Assembly (NCBI GenBank): GCA_937888805.1
Contig: CALBEY010000020.1
Coordinates: 1-64,000 of the forward strand
Reading direction: 5' to 3'
From: an uncultured Burkholderiaceae bacterium
Lineage (GTDB): Bacteria > Pseudomonadota > Gammaproteobacteria > Burkholderiales > Burkholderiaceae_B
DNA: 64,000 nucleotides
Shown here: positions 8,094-16,753 of the stretch, piece by piece
Layout of the letters: every line of letters begins with the position of its first letter
How positions within the stretch are numbered: position 1 is the stretch's first letter
Translations under genes and position numbers: made by a program
The notes under the pieces: generated by a model
Databases searched by the model: none
The model's input: only the letters and a program-made list of their open reading frames with translations
Told to the model about the DNA's origin: nothing

Positions 8094-9263
8094 TTAGAAT
8101 GGCAACTTGGTTTTGAAGACGTGCTCGTAAGCCGCCTTGTAGTCAGCGTCGTTCAAGAAGCCGTAGTAGGCCACGCGTCGTGCCCAAGCTTTTTGCGATT
8201 CAGCCACTTTCTTGAAGAATGGATCTTCGGCTTCCAGTTTTGCACTGATCTTGTCCCAAGCGGCAAGCTGAGCATCGAACACAGCTTTGGATGTGCGGAC
8301 AACGCGGACTTTATCCTTCACGATCAACTCTTGTAAGTCACGTGAGTAGTTGTCTTGAGCGGTCCAAGTGTTCGAAGACGAAGCGGCTTCAGCGGCGTAC
8401 TTCAGGATGGCTTGCAAGTCAGGTGCCAAGGCATCGTACTTGGTCTTGTTGAAGACGATTTCGAAGAATTCCATCGCTTGGTGGAAAGAACCCATCGAGT
8501 AGTACTTGGCCACGTCTTGCGCACCGAAGCGGCGATCTGAAGTTGGGTTGTTGAATTCGAAAGCATCAATCACACCACGTTCCATGGCTGGCACAATCTC
8601 GCCACCAGGCAATTGGGTCACTTTCATGCCCATTTCTTGCAGCATGTCAGCGGCCAAACCCACGGTACGGTATTTGTAGCCAACCATTTCTTTGGCGTTT
8701 TGTGGCGGCATGTTCTTGAACCAGCCAAATGGCTGTACTGGCATTGGGAACGCAAAGAAGCCCTTGATGTTGAGCTTAAGTTGTTTAAGCAGTTGGTCGT
8801 ACAGTTCGATACCGCCGCCCTTCTGAATCCAGCCCAGCGTCTGTTCAGCGTTAGCACCCGTGACTGGGCCCGAACCAAACAGAGAAGCCACTTTAGACTT
8901 ACCGTACCAATACACAGCCACAGTATGACCAGCATCGAGCACGCCGTTGGAAACGGCATCAGTGACTTCGAAAGGCTTAACAACCGAACCCGCGGTCAAA
9001 TAGTCAATACGTAAACGGCCGCCGGACATTTCATTGACCTTGGCCACATATTGCTGGGCCATTTCGTTAAAAATGTCATTGGCACCCCAAGCACCTTGCA
9101 TTTTTAAAACCACGGGCGACTGGGCAACAGAAATCATGGGGAAGCCAGCCAAGGGGGCGGCCACGGCGACAGTACCGGCTTTCTTAAAAAATTTGCGGCG
9201 TGATGAGGCTGTGTCAACTTTTTCAGTTGAGACGGTCGTTGACGCTTTCTCGATTGTTTTCAT
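8094..9263 (-). CDS. dctP: TRAP transporter substrate-binding protein (DctP family)
   Basis: About 389 residues. The ATG at 9263 has GGAG at ideal spacing. The N-terminus has a near-perfect twin-arginine motif, SRRKFFK (residues 21-27), then a hydrophobic stretch ending near VAQS, so the protein is probably exported folded by Tat. The mature region is a DctP-type binding protein (VVLKMQGAWGANDIFNEMA, a central RTVGLAADMLQEMG, GVIDAFEFNNPTSD) resembling the mannitol/chloroaromatic or 2-oxoacid-binding TRAP subgroup. It captures the substrate in the periplasm for DctQM. First gene of its operon, followed by a terminator. The ligand is unknown. Confidence 0.9.
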   Translation of the reverse strand: MKTIEKASTTVSTEKVDTASSRRKFFKKAGTVAVAAPLAGFPMISVAQSPVVLKMQGAWGANDIFNEMAQQYVAKVNEMSGGRLRIDYLTAGSVVKPFEVTDAVSNGVLDAGHTVAVYWYGKSKVASLFGSGPVTGANAEQTLGWIQKGGGIELYDQLLKQLKLNIKGFFAFPMPVQPFGWFKNMPPQNAKEMVGYKYRTVGLAADMLQEMGMKVTQLPGGEIVPAMERGVIDAFEFNNPTSDRRFGAQDVAKYYSMGSFHQAMEFFEIVFNKTKYDALAPDLQAILKYAAEAASSSNTWTAQDNYSRDLQELIVKDKVRVVRTSKAVFDAQLAAWDKISAKLEAEDPFFKKVAESQKAWARRVAYYGFLNDADYKAAYEHVFKTKLPF

Positions 9264-9607
9264 GCGTTGTCTCCAAACAGCAATAATTAACATACGTTGT
9301 TTTAGAACTACTCGGTCATCATTGTTCTTGCTGCCATGTTGGGCAATTGGGGTTTTCGCCTAAGTATTAGAAATAACTCGATTTTTTTGAAGTTTTCAGG
9401 TCCATTTGTCAGTCCGGCGTAAGTTATTTGCTTGGGTGACTTTGGTGCGACGCACCATCTGCGATGGGCCAGTGCGTTGAACAAGAATCAGCAATGGCAA
9501 ACAAGTAACCGGTTTATGATGACTGAAGCGTTACATTAATGGATTCAAACCGTCCAAGTCAGGCTTTGGTTTGGTTTTTGGCTTGTTGTTAATCGCGAGG
9601 ATTAAAA
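9264..9607. other. 344-bp divergent promoter region
   Basis: This gap lies between dctP (minus) and the first ABC binding protein gene (plus) and must contain both promoters. No open frame looks real. A 15-bp near-palindrome at 9443-9457 is the only clear regulatory-looking element. I could not place confident -35/-10 pairs for either direction. GAGG about ten bases before the ATG at 9608 is the ribosome site for the plus-strand gene. Confidence 0.6.
9443..9457. promoter_or_regulatory. Inverted repeat TGGTGCG-A-CGCACCA, candidate operator
   Basis: Two perfect 7-bp arms flank a single central base in the divergent region between the TRAP and ABC operons, 180 bp from one start and 150 bp from the other. 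The symmetry suits a dimeric transcription factor that might control both importers. No regulator gene is adjacent, so identity is unknown. Confidence 0.45.
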
Positions 9608-10786
9608 ATGAAAAAAACGTTTCCAATGATTCGATGTGCATCCGGCGCGTTGCTTATTGCCGCGCTAACTTGGGGTGGCGCTGCCAGTGCGCAGTTCAAA
9701 GTCGGCTTCATGGCCACATTATCTGGCCCTGCTGCGGCGTTAGGGCAGGACATGTACGACGGCTTCATGTTGGGTTTAGAGCACTCGGGCGGCAAGTTCG
9801 GTGGCGTTGAGGTCGAAGTGATTCGTGAAGACGATCAACTCAAGCCCGATTTGGCCGTTCAAACAGTGAATCGTTTTATTGAGCGCGATCAAGTGGATGT
9901 GGTTGCCGGGGTGACGTTCTCAAATGTGATGATGGCGATTGCCAAACCCTTGGCTGATTCGAACACCATTTTCATGGGCACCAATGCGGGTCCGGCCCCT
10001 TTGGCCGGTGAGCGCTGCGCGCCGAACTTTTTCTTCGTCTCCTATCAAAACGACCAACAAGCCGAAGGCGTGGGTAAGTACGCGACGGATAAGGGCTTTA
10101 AAAACGTTTATTTGATGGCGCCTAACTACCAAGCCGGTAAAGACGCCGTCGGTGGTTTCAAGCGCTACTACAAAGGTGCCGTGGCCGGTGAGGTCTACAC
10201 CCGTGTGAACCAGCCCGATTACTCCGCTGAGATCGCCCAGCTGCAAGCAGCCAACCCCGATGCGGTTTTCGTCTTTTACCCTGGTGGCATGGGCATTAAC
10301 TTCATCAAGCAGTTCCGCCAAGCAGGCCTGTTGGACAAGATCCCACTGCTGTCAGTCTCAAGCTTTGACGGATCGACCTTGCCAGCCTTAAAAGAAACCG
10401 CACTTGGTGCGATTTCTGGCTCGTTCTGGGGTGCGGATTTTGACAATGCCGTCAATCAAAAGTTTGTCACCGATTTCGAAGCCAAGTACGGTCGTATTCC
10501 TTCGCAATACGCAGCCCAGTCCTACGATGGTGCGTTGCTGCTTAATAGCGCCATTAAAAAAATCGGTGGTCAGTACAAAGACAAAAATGCCTTGATGGCG
10601 GCGCTGCGAGCCGCTGAGTTTGATTCTGTCCGTGGTGATTTCAAGTTCAACAAAAACGGATTCCCGATTCACGACATGTATGTGTTTGAAGTCGCCCCAG
10701 ATGCCAAGGGACGCGTGTCACACAAGACCTTGCAAAAGACGTTACCAGCGCACCCGGATTCCTATGTGGGTCAATGCCCGCTTTAA
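9608..10786 (+). CDS. ABC transporter substrate-binding protein, branched-chain amino acid/amide type
   Basis: 392 residues with a Sec signal peptide (cleavage likely after GAASA, before QFKVGFMATLSGPAA). The mature protein has the type I periplasmic-binding fold of LivK/Leu-Ile-Val-binding relatives: the N-terminal GFMATLSGP strand-loop and YMAPNYQAGKDAV-like central segment are diagnostic. Proteins of this class bind amino acids, aromatic acids, amides or urea, and the ligand cannot be assigned. It is the first gene of a five-gene importer (binding protein, two permeases, two ATPases) on the plus strand, with a hydrolase gene after it. Confidence 0.88.
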   Translation: MKKTFPMIRCASGALLIAALTWGGAASAQFKVGFMATLSGPAAALGQDMYDGFMLGLEHSGGKFGGVEVEVIREDDQLKPDLAVQTVNRFIERDQVDVVAGVTFSNVMMAIAKPLADSNTIFMGTNAGPAPLAGERCAPNFFFVSYQNDQQAEGVGKYATDKGFKNVYLMAPNYQAGKDAVGGFKRYYKGAVAGEVYTRVNQPDYSAEIAQLQAANPDAVFVFYPGGMGINFIKQFRQAGLLDKIPLLSVSSFDGSTLPALKETALGAISGSFWGADFDNAVNQKFVTDFEAKYGRIPSQYAAQSYDGALLLNSAIKKIGGQYKDKNALMAALRAAEFDSVRGDFKFNKNGFPIHDMYVFEVAPDAKGRVSHKTLQKTLPAHPDSYVGQCPL

Positions 10787-10798
10787 ACCGGCTACGCT

Positions 10799-11722
10799 GT
10801 GACGCTTAATTTGGTTTTGGGCCAAGCGCTTAATGGCCTGCAATTTGGCATCCTGCTGTTTTTGATGGCAGCCGGTTTGACCTTGGTGTTTGGCATCATG
10901 AGCTTTGTGAATCTGGCACACGGCTCGCTTTACATGTTTGGCGCTTACTTCGCCGCCACGGTGGCCAGCCACAGCGGTTCGTTTCTACTGGCCATTGTTT
11001 CAGCCATGCTGTTGATATTCCTGCTCGGTGCTGCCATCGATCGAGCAGGGCTGTCAATCTTGCACCGGCGCAGCCACCTCGATCAAGTGCTGGCTACTTT
11101 CGGTCTGGTGCTCTTTAGCAACGAGTTGGTGCGCGTCGTATGGGGCAATGCGCCCATCTACATGGACGCGCCAGACTACTTGTCTGACGCGGTCAATATC
11201 TTTGGTTTGAATTACCCCGCGTATCGTTTTGCGATCATCGTTGCCGGGCTTTTGGTGGCTTTGGGTTTGTATCTTCTCATTGAGCGCACACGCATCGGGA
11301 TGTTGATTCGCGCGGGTGCCAGTAACCGCACGATGGTGTCAGCCTTGGGTGTCAACATCGCTTGGCTAAACCGCTTTGTCTTCGCGCTAGGCGCGGGCTT
11401 GGCGGGTCTGGCAGGCGCTTTGGTGGGGCCGATTCTGTCGGTCGAGCCTGGCATGGGTGAGCCTGTTTTGATTCTCACCTTGGTGGTGATTGTGATTGGC
11501 GGTATTGGATCAATTCGAGGGGCTTTTTTTGGGGCGATCGTGGTGGGCTTGGTGGACACCATGGGCCGAGTGTTTGTCCCCATTTGGTTGCGCGCCGCTT
11601 TTGATCCCGCCATGGCCACGGCCATTGGCCCGGCGCTGGCTTCTATGCTGGTGTACCTCTTGATGGCGGTCATCTTGGCCTTCAAGCCCGAGGGCTTGTT
11701 CCCCGTGCGGGCAAGGGGCTAG
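10799..11722 (+). CDS. livH: ABC transporter permease, LivH type
   Basis: 307 residues, highly hydrophobic, with about eight membrane segments. The family pattern is clear: GLQFGILLFLMAAGLTLVFG at the N-terminus and VVIVIGGIGSIRGAF near 225-245, the cytoplasmic coupling region. The start is a GTG 12 bp after the binding-protein stop. It forms the inner-membrane channel with the LivM-type subunit that follows after 4 bp. Confidence 0.9.
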   Translation: MTLNLVLGQALNGLQFGILLFLMAAGLTLVFGIMSFVNLAHGSLYMFGAYFAATVASHSGSFLLAIVSAMLLIFLLGAAIDRAGLSILHRRSHLDQVLATFGLVLFSNELVRVVWGNAPIYMDAPDYLSDAVNIFGLNYPAYRFAIIVAGLLVALGLYLLIERTRIGMLIRAGASNRTMVSALGVNIAWLNRFVFALGAGLAGLAGALVGPILSVEPGMGEPVLILTLVVIVIGGIGSIRGAFFGAIVVGLVDTMGRVFVPIWLRAAFDPAMATAIGPALASMLVYLLMAVILAFKPEGLFPVRARG

Positions 11723-11726
11723 GGCA

Positions 11727-12734
11727 ATGGCCGATTCAATCACCGCATCTGCAACCGTACCGATCCCTGAGCGCGTTGATCGCCGCGTTTGGGTGGCTGT
11801 CTTTTTGATGCTGCTGTTTGCACTGGTGCCCCTGTATGCGTGGTTGGCTGATGACGTGTACGTGTTGACGTACTTTGGTCGAATGTTGATCTTTGCGTTG
11901 GCGGCTGTGGGCTTGAATTTGATTTTGGGTTTTGGGGCGATGGCAAGCTTAGGCCACGCCATGTACTTCGGCTTTGGGGCGTATACGGTCGGGATTTTAT
12001 CGACTTGGGGATTCACCAATGGATGGTTGCATTTGTCAGTGGCGCTGGTGGTGACGGTTCTCATTGCGATACCGGTGGGTTGGATTGCCTTACGCACGCG
12101 TGGCATGGCTTTCATCATGATTACCTTGGCCTTCGCGCAATTGTTTTTTTATGTTTTTGTGAGCTTGCGAGCGTTTGGTGGCGATGAGGGCTTAAGCCTG
12201 ACTGAATTGAGCGGCTTTGGTGCACTCACCGGTAACAAGTACGCCATTTACCTCTCGTTGTTGCTCACCTTGGTGTTGGTGCTGTGGTTCACCCATCGTT
12301 TGGTCAAGTCGCGATTCGGGTTGGTGCTCAGGGCGTCGCGCCACAATGAACCGCGTTTAAATGCGCTTGGTACGGCCAGCCAGCCCTACCGCTTGGTGGC
12401 GTATGTGTTCTCAGCCCAGATCTGTGCCGTGGCGGGGTTTTTTATGGCGAACCTAACTGGGTTTGTGTCGCCATCATTGATGAGTTGGTTGATTTCTGCT
12501 GAGTTCATGGTGATGGTCTTACTCGGTGGCATGGGGACAGTCTTTGGGCCGGTGATCGGCGCTGCGGGTTTGCTGTTGATTGAAGATGGCTTAAAAACAG
12601 TGACTGAGCATTGGCCACTGATTTTGGGGCCCTTGATTGTGTTGGCGGTGATCTGGTTGCGGCAAGGTTTGTGGGGACTGATGGCACCTTCGGGCGGCAA
12701 AGCAGCCTCATCTGCTGATCAAGGGGATCATTGA
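11727..12734 (+). CDS. livM: ABC transporter permease, LivM type
   Basis: 335 residues with a hydrophilic N-terminus, then multiple membrane segments. The GLNLILGFGAMASLGHAMYFGFGAY stretch is typical LivM and MVMVLLGGMGTVFGPVIGA is the conserved ATPase-coupling loop. The stop TGA shares its last base with the ATG of the next ATPase gene, indicating translational coupling. It pairs with the preceding LivH-type permease. Confidence 0.9.
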   Translation: MADSITASATVPIPERVDRRVWVAVFLMLLFALVPLYAWLADDVYVLTYFGRMLIFALAAVGLNLILGFGAMASLGHAMYFGFGAYTVGILSTWGFTNGWLHLSVALVVTVLIAIPVGWIALRTRGMAFIMITLAFAQLFFYVFVSLRAFGGDEGLSLTELSGFGALTGNKYAIYLSLLLTLVLVLWFTHRLVKSRFGLVLRASRHNEPRLNALGTASQPYRLVAYVFSAQICAVAGFFMANLTGFVSPSLMSWLISAEFMVMVLLGGMGTVFGPVIGAAGLLLIEDGLKTVTEHWPLILGPLIVLAVIWLRQGLWGLMAPSGGKAASSADQGDH

Positions 12735-13519
12735 TGGGGGCTGCGCCGTTTGAAGTGACAGGCAATGAACCGATGCTGCTGACGGTGGATTCATTGGTCA
12801 AGCATTACGGTGGCTTGTGTGTGACTGACCACGTGAACCTGTCCGTTGCGCAGGGCGAAATTCACGCGTTGATTGGTCCCAATGGGGCGGGTAAAACCAC
12901 GCTCATCAATCAGATCACGGGTGCAGTGGCGAGCGACTCGGGTCGTATTTATTTGAGTGGCCAAGAGGTGACGACTTGGTCGATGGCCAAGCGTGCCCGT
13001 GCTGGCATGAGCCGGTCCTATCAAATCAATGCGTTGGTCGCCAGTTTTAGTGCCCTGGAAAACGTTTTGCTCGCGGTTCAAGCCGGGCGCGGGCACAACT
13101 TTCATTTCTTCAAACCCGTTATGCAAGAGCAGCAAATGGTGCAAGCCGCGCATGCCTTTCTTGACCGTGTCGGGTTTGGTGATGATCGCAGCCAAAGGGT
13201 GGCGGCATTGGCTTATGGACAGCAGCGTTTGGTTGAAGTCGCCATGGCCATGGCCACCCACCCGCGTTTGTTGTTGTTAGATGAACCCATGGCTGGTTTG
13301 GGTCCGACCGAGTCTGAGCGCATGATTGAATTGCTCGATAGCCTGCGGGCTGACTATGGAATGTTGCTGGTCGAGCACGACATGCAGGCCGTGTTTGCCT
13401 TGGCTGACCGCATCAGTGTGCTGGTATACGGACAAGTTTTGTTATGCGATACGCCAGCCAATGTTCGCGTGAGCGAGTTGGTTCGTGAAGCCTACCTTGG
13501 CGACGAGGATCTTCAATGA
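12734..13519 (+). CDS. livG: ABC transporter ATPase, LivG type
   Basis: About 261 residues. Walker A is GPNGAGKTT, the signature region is degenerate (LAYGQQRLVEVAMAM, as usual in LivG), Walker B is LLLLDEPMAGLGP, and an H-loop His sits in LLVEHDMQAVF. The ATG at 12734 overlaps the livM stop by one base; a TTG just upstream is less likely. It energises import with the LivF partner, whose start overlaps the stop by 4 bp. Confidence 0.9.
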   Translation: MGAAPFEVTGNEPMLLTVDSLVKHYGGLCVTDHVNLSVAQGEIHALIGPNGAGKTTLINQITGAVASDSGRIYLSGQEVTTWSMAKRARAGMSRSYQINALVASFSALENVLLAVQAGRGHNFHFFKPVMQEQQMVQAAHAFLDRVGFGDDRSQRVAALAYGQQRLVEVAMAMATHPRLLLLDEPMAGLGPTESERMIELLDSLRADYGMLLVEHDMQAVFALADRISVLVYGQVLLCDTPANVRVSELVREAYLGDEDLQ

Positions 13520-14265
13520 GCGAAAAACAACAGCCGTTGCTTGAAGTCAAACACCTACAAACAGGTTACGGCGCCAGCCAAGCCTTGTTTGATGTGTCAT
13601 TGACCGTGCCTGCCGGGCAGTGCGTGAGCTTGCAAGGGCGTAACGGCATGGGCAAATCCACCACCGTCTCAGCCATCATGGGACTGTTACCGTGCTGGCA
13701 GGGCGATATTCAGTGGCAGGGCCAAAGCGTGGTGGGACGTGAACCCTTTGAGATGGCGCGTTTGGGCATTGGTTTGGTGCCTGAAGGGCGCCAAGTGTTT
13801 CCAAACCTCACCGTGTGGGAGAACTTGGTGGCCACGGCGGCCAAGCCAAACAAAAAAAATACCCACTTGCCCCCAGCCCGAGCCACCTCGAGCTGGGACC
13901 TTGATCGGGTCTTTGCGCTGTTTCCAAAGTTGGCCGATAGACGCAAGCATTTTGGCAGCCAGTTGTCTGGTGGCGAGCAACAAATGTTGGCGATTGCTCG
14001 CGCTTTGATGACACACCCCACGTTGTTGATTTTGGATGAGGCCACTGAAGGCTTATCACCACTGCTGCGACAAGAAATCTGGCAAGCACTGGCGACTTTA
14101 CGCCACGAGGGATTGTCGATCTTGATCACCGATAAAAATATCAAACAGCTCTTGACCTTGTGTGATCACCATGTGATTGTTCAAAAAGGTCGCACAGTAT
14201 GGTCTGGTGACTCCGCGCAGTTCCGTGCCGATGCTGACTTAAAACAGCTGTATTTGGCGGCATAA
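13516..14265 (+). CDS. livF: ABC transporter ATPase, LivF type
   Basis: 249 residues with Walker A GRNGMGKST, a perfect LSGGEQQML signature and Walker B LLILDEATEGLSP. The switch region reads ILITDKNIKQLL, where most LivF proteins have an EQN tripeptide, so this position is atypical. A basic insert (KPNKKNTHLPPARATSSWD) precedes the signature. The gene overlaps livG by 4 bp and closes the importer operon. The hydrolase gene follows after 105 bp. Confidence 0.88.
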   Translation: MSEKQQPLLEVKHLQTGYGASQALFDVSLTVPAGQCVSLQGRNGMGKSTTVSAIMGLLPCWQGDIQWQGQSVVGREPFEMARLGIGLVPEGRQVFPNLTVWENLVATAAKPNKKNTHLPPARATSSWDLDRVFALFPKLADRRKHFGSQLSGGEQQMLAIARALMTHPTLLILDEATEGLSPLLRQEIWQALATLRHEGLSILITDKNIKQLLTLCDHHVIVQKGRTVWSGDSAQFRADADLKQLYLAA

Positions 14266-14370
14266 CTGGCTGGTGTTGCGATGGTCCGCCCACGTGATAC
14301 GCTCAAATTAACAGCAATGAAGATTGGCTTGGGGGTCGACTCCGAGCCTTAAAGTGCGAGGATTTAGTCG

Positions 14371-15246
14371 ATGAATAGTCATGTGTCAGGCACGAGCGTT
14401 GAGTTAACAGCGGTTTCGTTGGCGTATGAGGTTTGTGGCACGGGACCGGCGTTGCTTCTACTACACGGTTTCCCTCAAAACCGTGCCATTTGGCAGCCGG
14501 TTAAAGACGTTCTTTCGAAACACTTCACGCTCGTCATGCCCGATTTGCGTGGTTACGGTGCTTCGCCCAAGCCCGCGAGCGATCCCGAACACCTGACCTA
14601 TTCCAAACGCGCCATGGCCCTCGATTTGATGGCACTGATGGATCGATTGGGTCATCAGCAGTTTGGTGTGGTTGGACATGACCGGGGTGCTCGCGTGGCA
14701 CACCGTTTGGCTGCAGATCACGGCTCGCGCGTCACGCGCTTGATGCTATTGGACATCTCACCGACGCTGGCCATGTACGAGCAAACCACCATGACGTTTG
14801 CCGCGGGATACTGGCACTGGTTCTTTTTGATTCAAGCTTATCCCTTGCCTGAGACCTTGATCGGCAAAGAGCCCATCTTCTTCATGAATGAATTCATGGT
14901 CAAGCGCTATCCTGGCCGGCATGTGTTTGAGCCGGCGCGTTGGGAAAGTTACCTCGCCGGTATGCAGGACCCTGCCTGTCTGCACGCCATGTGCGAGGAT
15001 TATCGCGCGTCATTCACCATTGATCTTGAACACGACCGTGCCGATATTGCGGCCAAGCGCAAGCTAGCAATGCCGCTGCGCGTGTTGTGGGGCAAGCATG
15101 GCATGATCCAGAAGTGTTTTAAGCCGCTCGATGATTGGGCCGCTGTGGCCGATGACGTGTCAGGCCAAGCGGTTGACTCGGGGCACTACATCCCAGAAGA
15201 GTTGCCCGAAGTTTTAGCCGCTGAAGTGCAGGCATTTTTTGTGTGA
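14371..15246 (+). CDS. Haloacetate (fluoroacetate) dehalogenase-like alpha/beta hydrolase
   Basis: 291 residues, alpha/beta-hydrolase fold with oxyanion motif LLHGFPQNR. The residues that define fluoroacetate dehalogenases can be placed: nucleophile Asp104 with carboxylate-binding Arg105 and Arg108 (GHDRGAR), Asp128 (LLDIS), the halide-pocket His149-Trp150 and Tyr211 (CEDYRA), and catalytic His272 (SGHYIPEE). Numbering is almost the same as in the known Burkholderia enzyme. This supports hydrolysis of haloacetates to glycolate (EC 3.8.1.3), although relatives can act on other esters or epoxides. AGGA precedes the ATG. It lies after the first Liv-type importer and before a terminator, so it may be expressed with the transporter. 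Confidence 0.82.
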   Translation: MNSHVSGTSVELTAVSLAYEVCGTGPALLLLHGFPQNRAIWQPVKDVLSKHFTLVMPDLRGYGASPKPASDPEHLTYSKRAMALDLMALMDRLGHQQFGVVGHDRGARVAHRLAADHGSRVTRLMLLDISPTLAMYEQTTMTFAAGYWHWFFLIQAYPLPETLIGKEPIFFMNEFMVKRYPGRHVFEPARWESYLAGMQDPACLHAMCEDYRASFTIDLEHDRADIAAKRKLAMPLRVLWGKHGMIQKCFKPLDDWAAVADDVSGQAVDSGHYIPEELPEVLAAEVQAFFV

Positions 15247-15318
15247 TGGTGCGTTTGCTGCCATTAAGTGCGTCATGACTGAAAAGCCCGCAACGGACTT
15301 GATGGTCTTGTCAGAACT

Positions 15319-15350
15319 GGCCTCACGGGTTGTGGCGTATGAGGCCTTTT
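15319..15350 (+). terminator. Rho-independent terminator after the dehalogenase gene
   Basis: GGCCTCA pairs with TGAGGCC across a 14-nt loop and is followed by TTTT on the plus strand. It lies 70-100 bp downstream of the hydrolase stop and just before the convergent outer-membrane protein gene. Confidence 0.65.
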
Positions 15351-15356
15351 GGGATG

Positions 15357-16259
15357 TTAGAAAGCCATATTTAAGCTAAGTGTCAGCGATTGATTAACGA
15401 TACTTCCTGATGAGGTGCCTTGATTGGTACCTGTCCTGGGCCCGTCAATGGCATCACCACCGAAAGACCATGGTCCGCCCCAATTCGTGGTGTGGTTACT
15501 TGTTTTTGATATGGTGTAATTTAAGTCTACAAACCAGTTCTTATCTAAAAAATATGTTCCACCAATCATGGCTGCGCCGCCCCAAACCCACTGCTTGACA
15601 GCATAACTGCTCGTATTTCCAAGGCCAGTAACAGCAGTGGGTATACCAACAAAGTTAGCAAAACCTGTCAGGCTATTTAACGACGTTTTTATTTGTGAAT
15701 AGGTTGGGCCAGCCCCTGCATAGATATAGCTTTTTTCAAATGAATGGCCAATAAAAGGCATCAATGAAAATTGTTGTTCTATGCTTTGTTGGTATGACCT
15801 TACCAAATAATTCCCATTGAAGGGTGTATAAATACCGCCTTGCGTGTAACCGCCCGACTGAGGAATCAATTGATTGTTGACAGTCGAAGTGGCTTGTAAG
15901 TTGTTATAAGAAAACTTTGTTCCCCACAACCATTTGCTTGCTGAAAAATGTTTGAAGAATCCAGCGTGAATTGAGGGTGAAAAATTGTTTTGCGATGGCA
16001 GGTGCACATCAGTCCCGCCTTCAGCGGAACCCGTAATAGAAGCTTTGGTTGAACCCACTGGCGGCGTGTAAGGCGGGGAATAGCTTGTGCCCTTGCCCCA
16101 TGTGCTTTGGTTATCAAAATTAGTTGAATTTGCACTGCCACCGATACCAATAAAAAATGCTGATTGAGGGACTAATGATGCAGGGGGTTTCTGTGCATTA
16201 GCAAATGCCCCCGTCAAACCTAAAATCAAAACACCTGTGTAAACCAATAATTTGTTCAT
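15357..16259 (-). CDS. Outer-membrane beta-barrel protein, unknown function
   Basis: 300 residues with a Sec signal (MNKLLVYTGVLILGLTGAFANA, cleavage before QKPP) and a C-terminal aromatic residue (SLTLSLNMAF), both typical of outer-membrane barrels. Alternating strands such as FFIGIGGSANS, LWGTKFSYNN, SYIYAGAGPTYSQI and WFVDLNYTISK support an 8-stranded OmpW/OMP_b-brl-like barrel. Serine, threonine and asparagine content is high, and the base composition is more AT-rich than the neighbours, which suggests recent acquisition or relaxed evolution. The gene stands alone, and its ribosome site is weak. Homology to a named porin is not claimed. Confidence 0.7.
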   Translation of the reverse strand: MNKLLVYTGVLILGLTGAFANAQKPPASLVPQSAFFIGIGGSANSTNFDNQSTWGKGTSYSPPYTPPVGSTKASITGSAEGGTDVHLPSQNNFSPSIHAGFFKHFSASKWLWGTKFSYNNLQATSTVNNQLIPQSGGYTQGGIYTPFNGNYLVRSYQQSIEQQFSLMPFIGHSFEKSYIYAGAGPTYSQIKTSLNSLTGFANFVGIPTAVTGLGNTSSYAVKQWVWGGAAMIGGTYFLDKNWFVDLNYTISKTSNHTTNWGGPWSFGGDAIDGPRTGTNQGTSSGSIVNQSLTLSLNMAF

Positions 16260-16359
16260 TTCAAGAAGCCTTTGCTCGATTGTACCTTTGGCAAAAACAT
16301 GGTTATTGGAGGCTTCGCAGGTTGGTTACATACCCATGTTAATGATTAGTTGTTAGTGC

Positions 16360-16620
16360 TCAAACCAGCAATTGTTCACAATAGTATGTCGTTACTAGGT
16401 CGTTAACACGATTAACGTTGTCTTTGCAGATAAGGGGCTCGATACTTCTCACGTTAGTTTGATTTGAGACACCAGCATTACCAATCAAAGAGTAAACCTT
16501 TGGGTCAGTCAAATCATGAGCGAGAAGGCTATATCCGTGCCACACTGGGTTTTGACCAAGCGCGGCGCCTGCGTGCAAGCGACTATACCTTTTTCCATGA
16601 TCGGGCAGACACTGATGGCC
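16360..16620 (-). other. Possible gene remnant or small unrecognised gene
   Basis: An open frame of roughly 85 codons ends with a TAA at 16360. It contains no ATG at a sensible place (only a TTG at 16578) and has no ribosome site. The translation (for example NPVWHGYSLLAHDLTDPKVY near the middle and TTYYCEQLLV at the end) has protein-like composition, with Cys residues, and resembles no family I know. Most likely a decayed 3' end, or noncoding sequence open by chance. Confidence 0.25.
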
Positions 16621-16685
16621 TGTTTATCCAGTTGGTATGTTTTTTTGGTTTGGTCTAACCGAACTTATAATTTGGTCATGCCCTA

Positions 16686-16723
16686 AAAAAACCACCGCCG
16701 CTCAAGGAGGTTTGAGCGGCGGT
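16686..16723 (-). terminator. Strong intrinsic terminator of the second Liv-type operon
   Basis: On the minus strand a 12-bp stem (ACCGCCGCTCAA/TTGAGCGGCGGT) with a 6-nt loop is followed by a T-rich run. It lies about 30 bp after the last permease gene of the minus-strand importer operon. Confidence 0.88.
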
Positions 16724-16753
16724 AAGAGCTTGTTTAGTGAAGGTGGTGTTTGC

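Larger units (their letters stand above)
16260..16753. other. 494-bp region with a decayed coding-like stretch and a terminator
   Basis: No intact gene. The left part is AT-rich and should contain the promoter of the outer-membrane protein gene. The middle (about 16360-16620) reads through on the minus strand without a good start and is listed as a possible remnant. The right end holds a strong terminator for the adjacent importer operon. Confidence 0.5.

Noticed and set aside
16464-16658. A plus-strand reading frame of 64 codons
   Set aside because: It has no ribosome site and lies opposite the possible remnant on the minus strand; no family resemblance.
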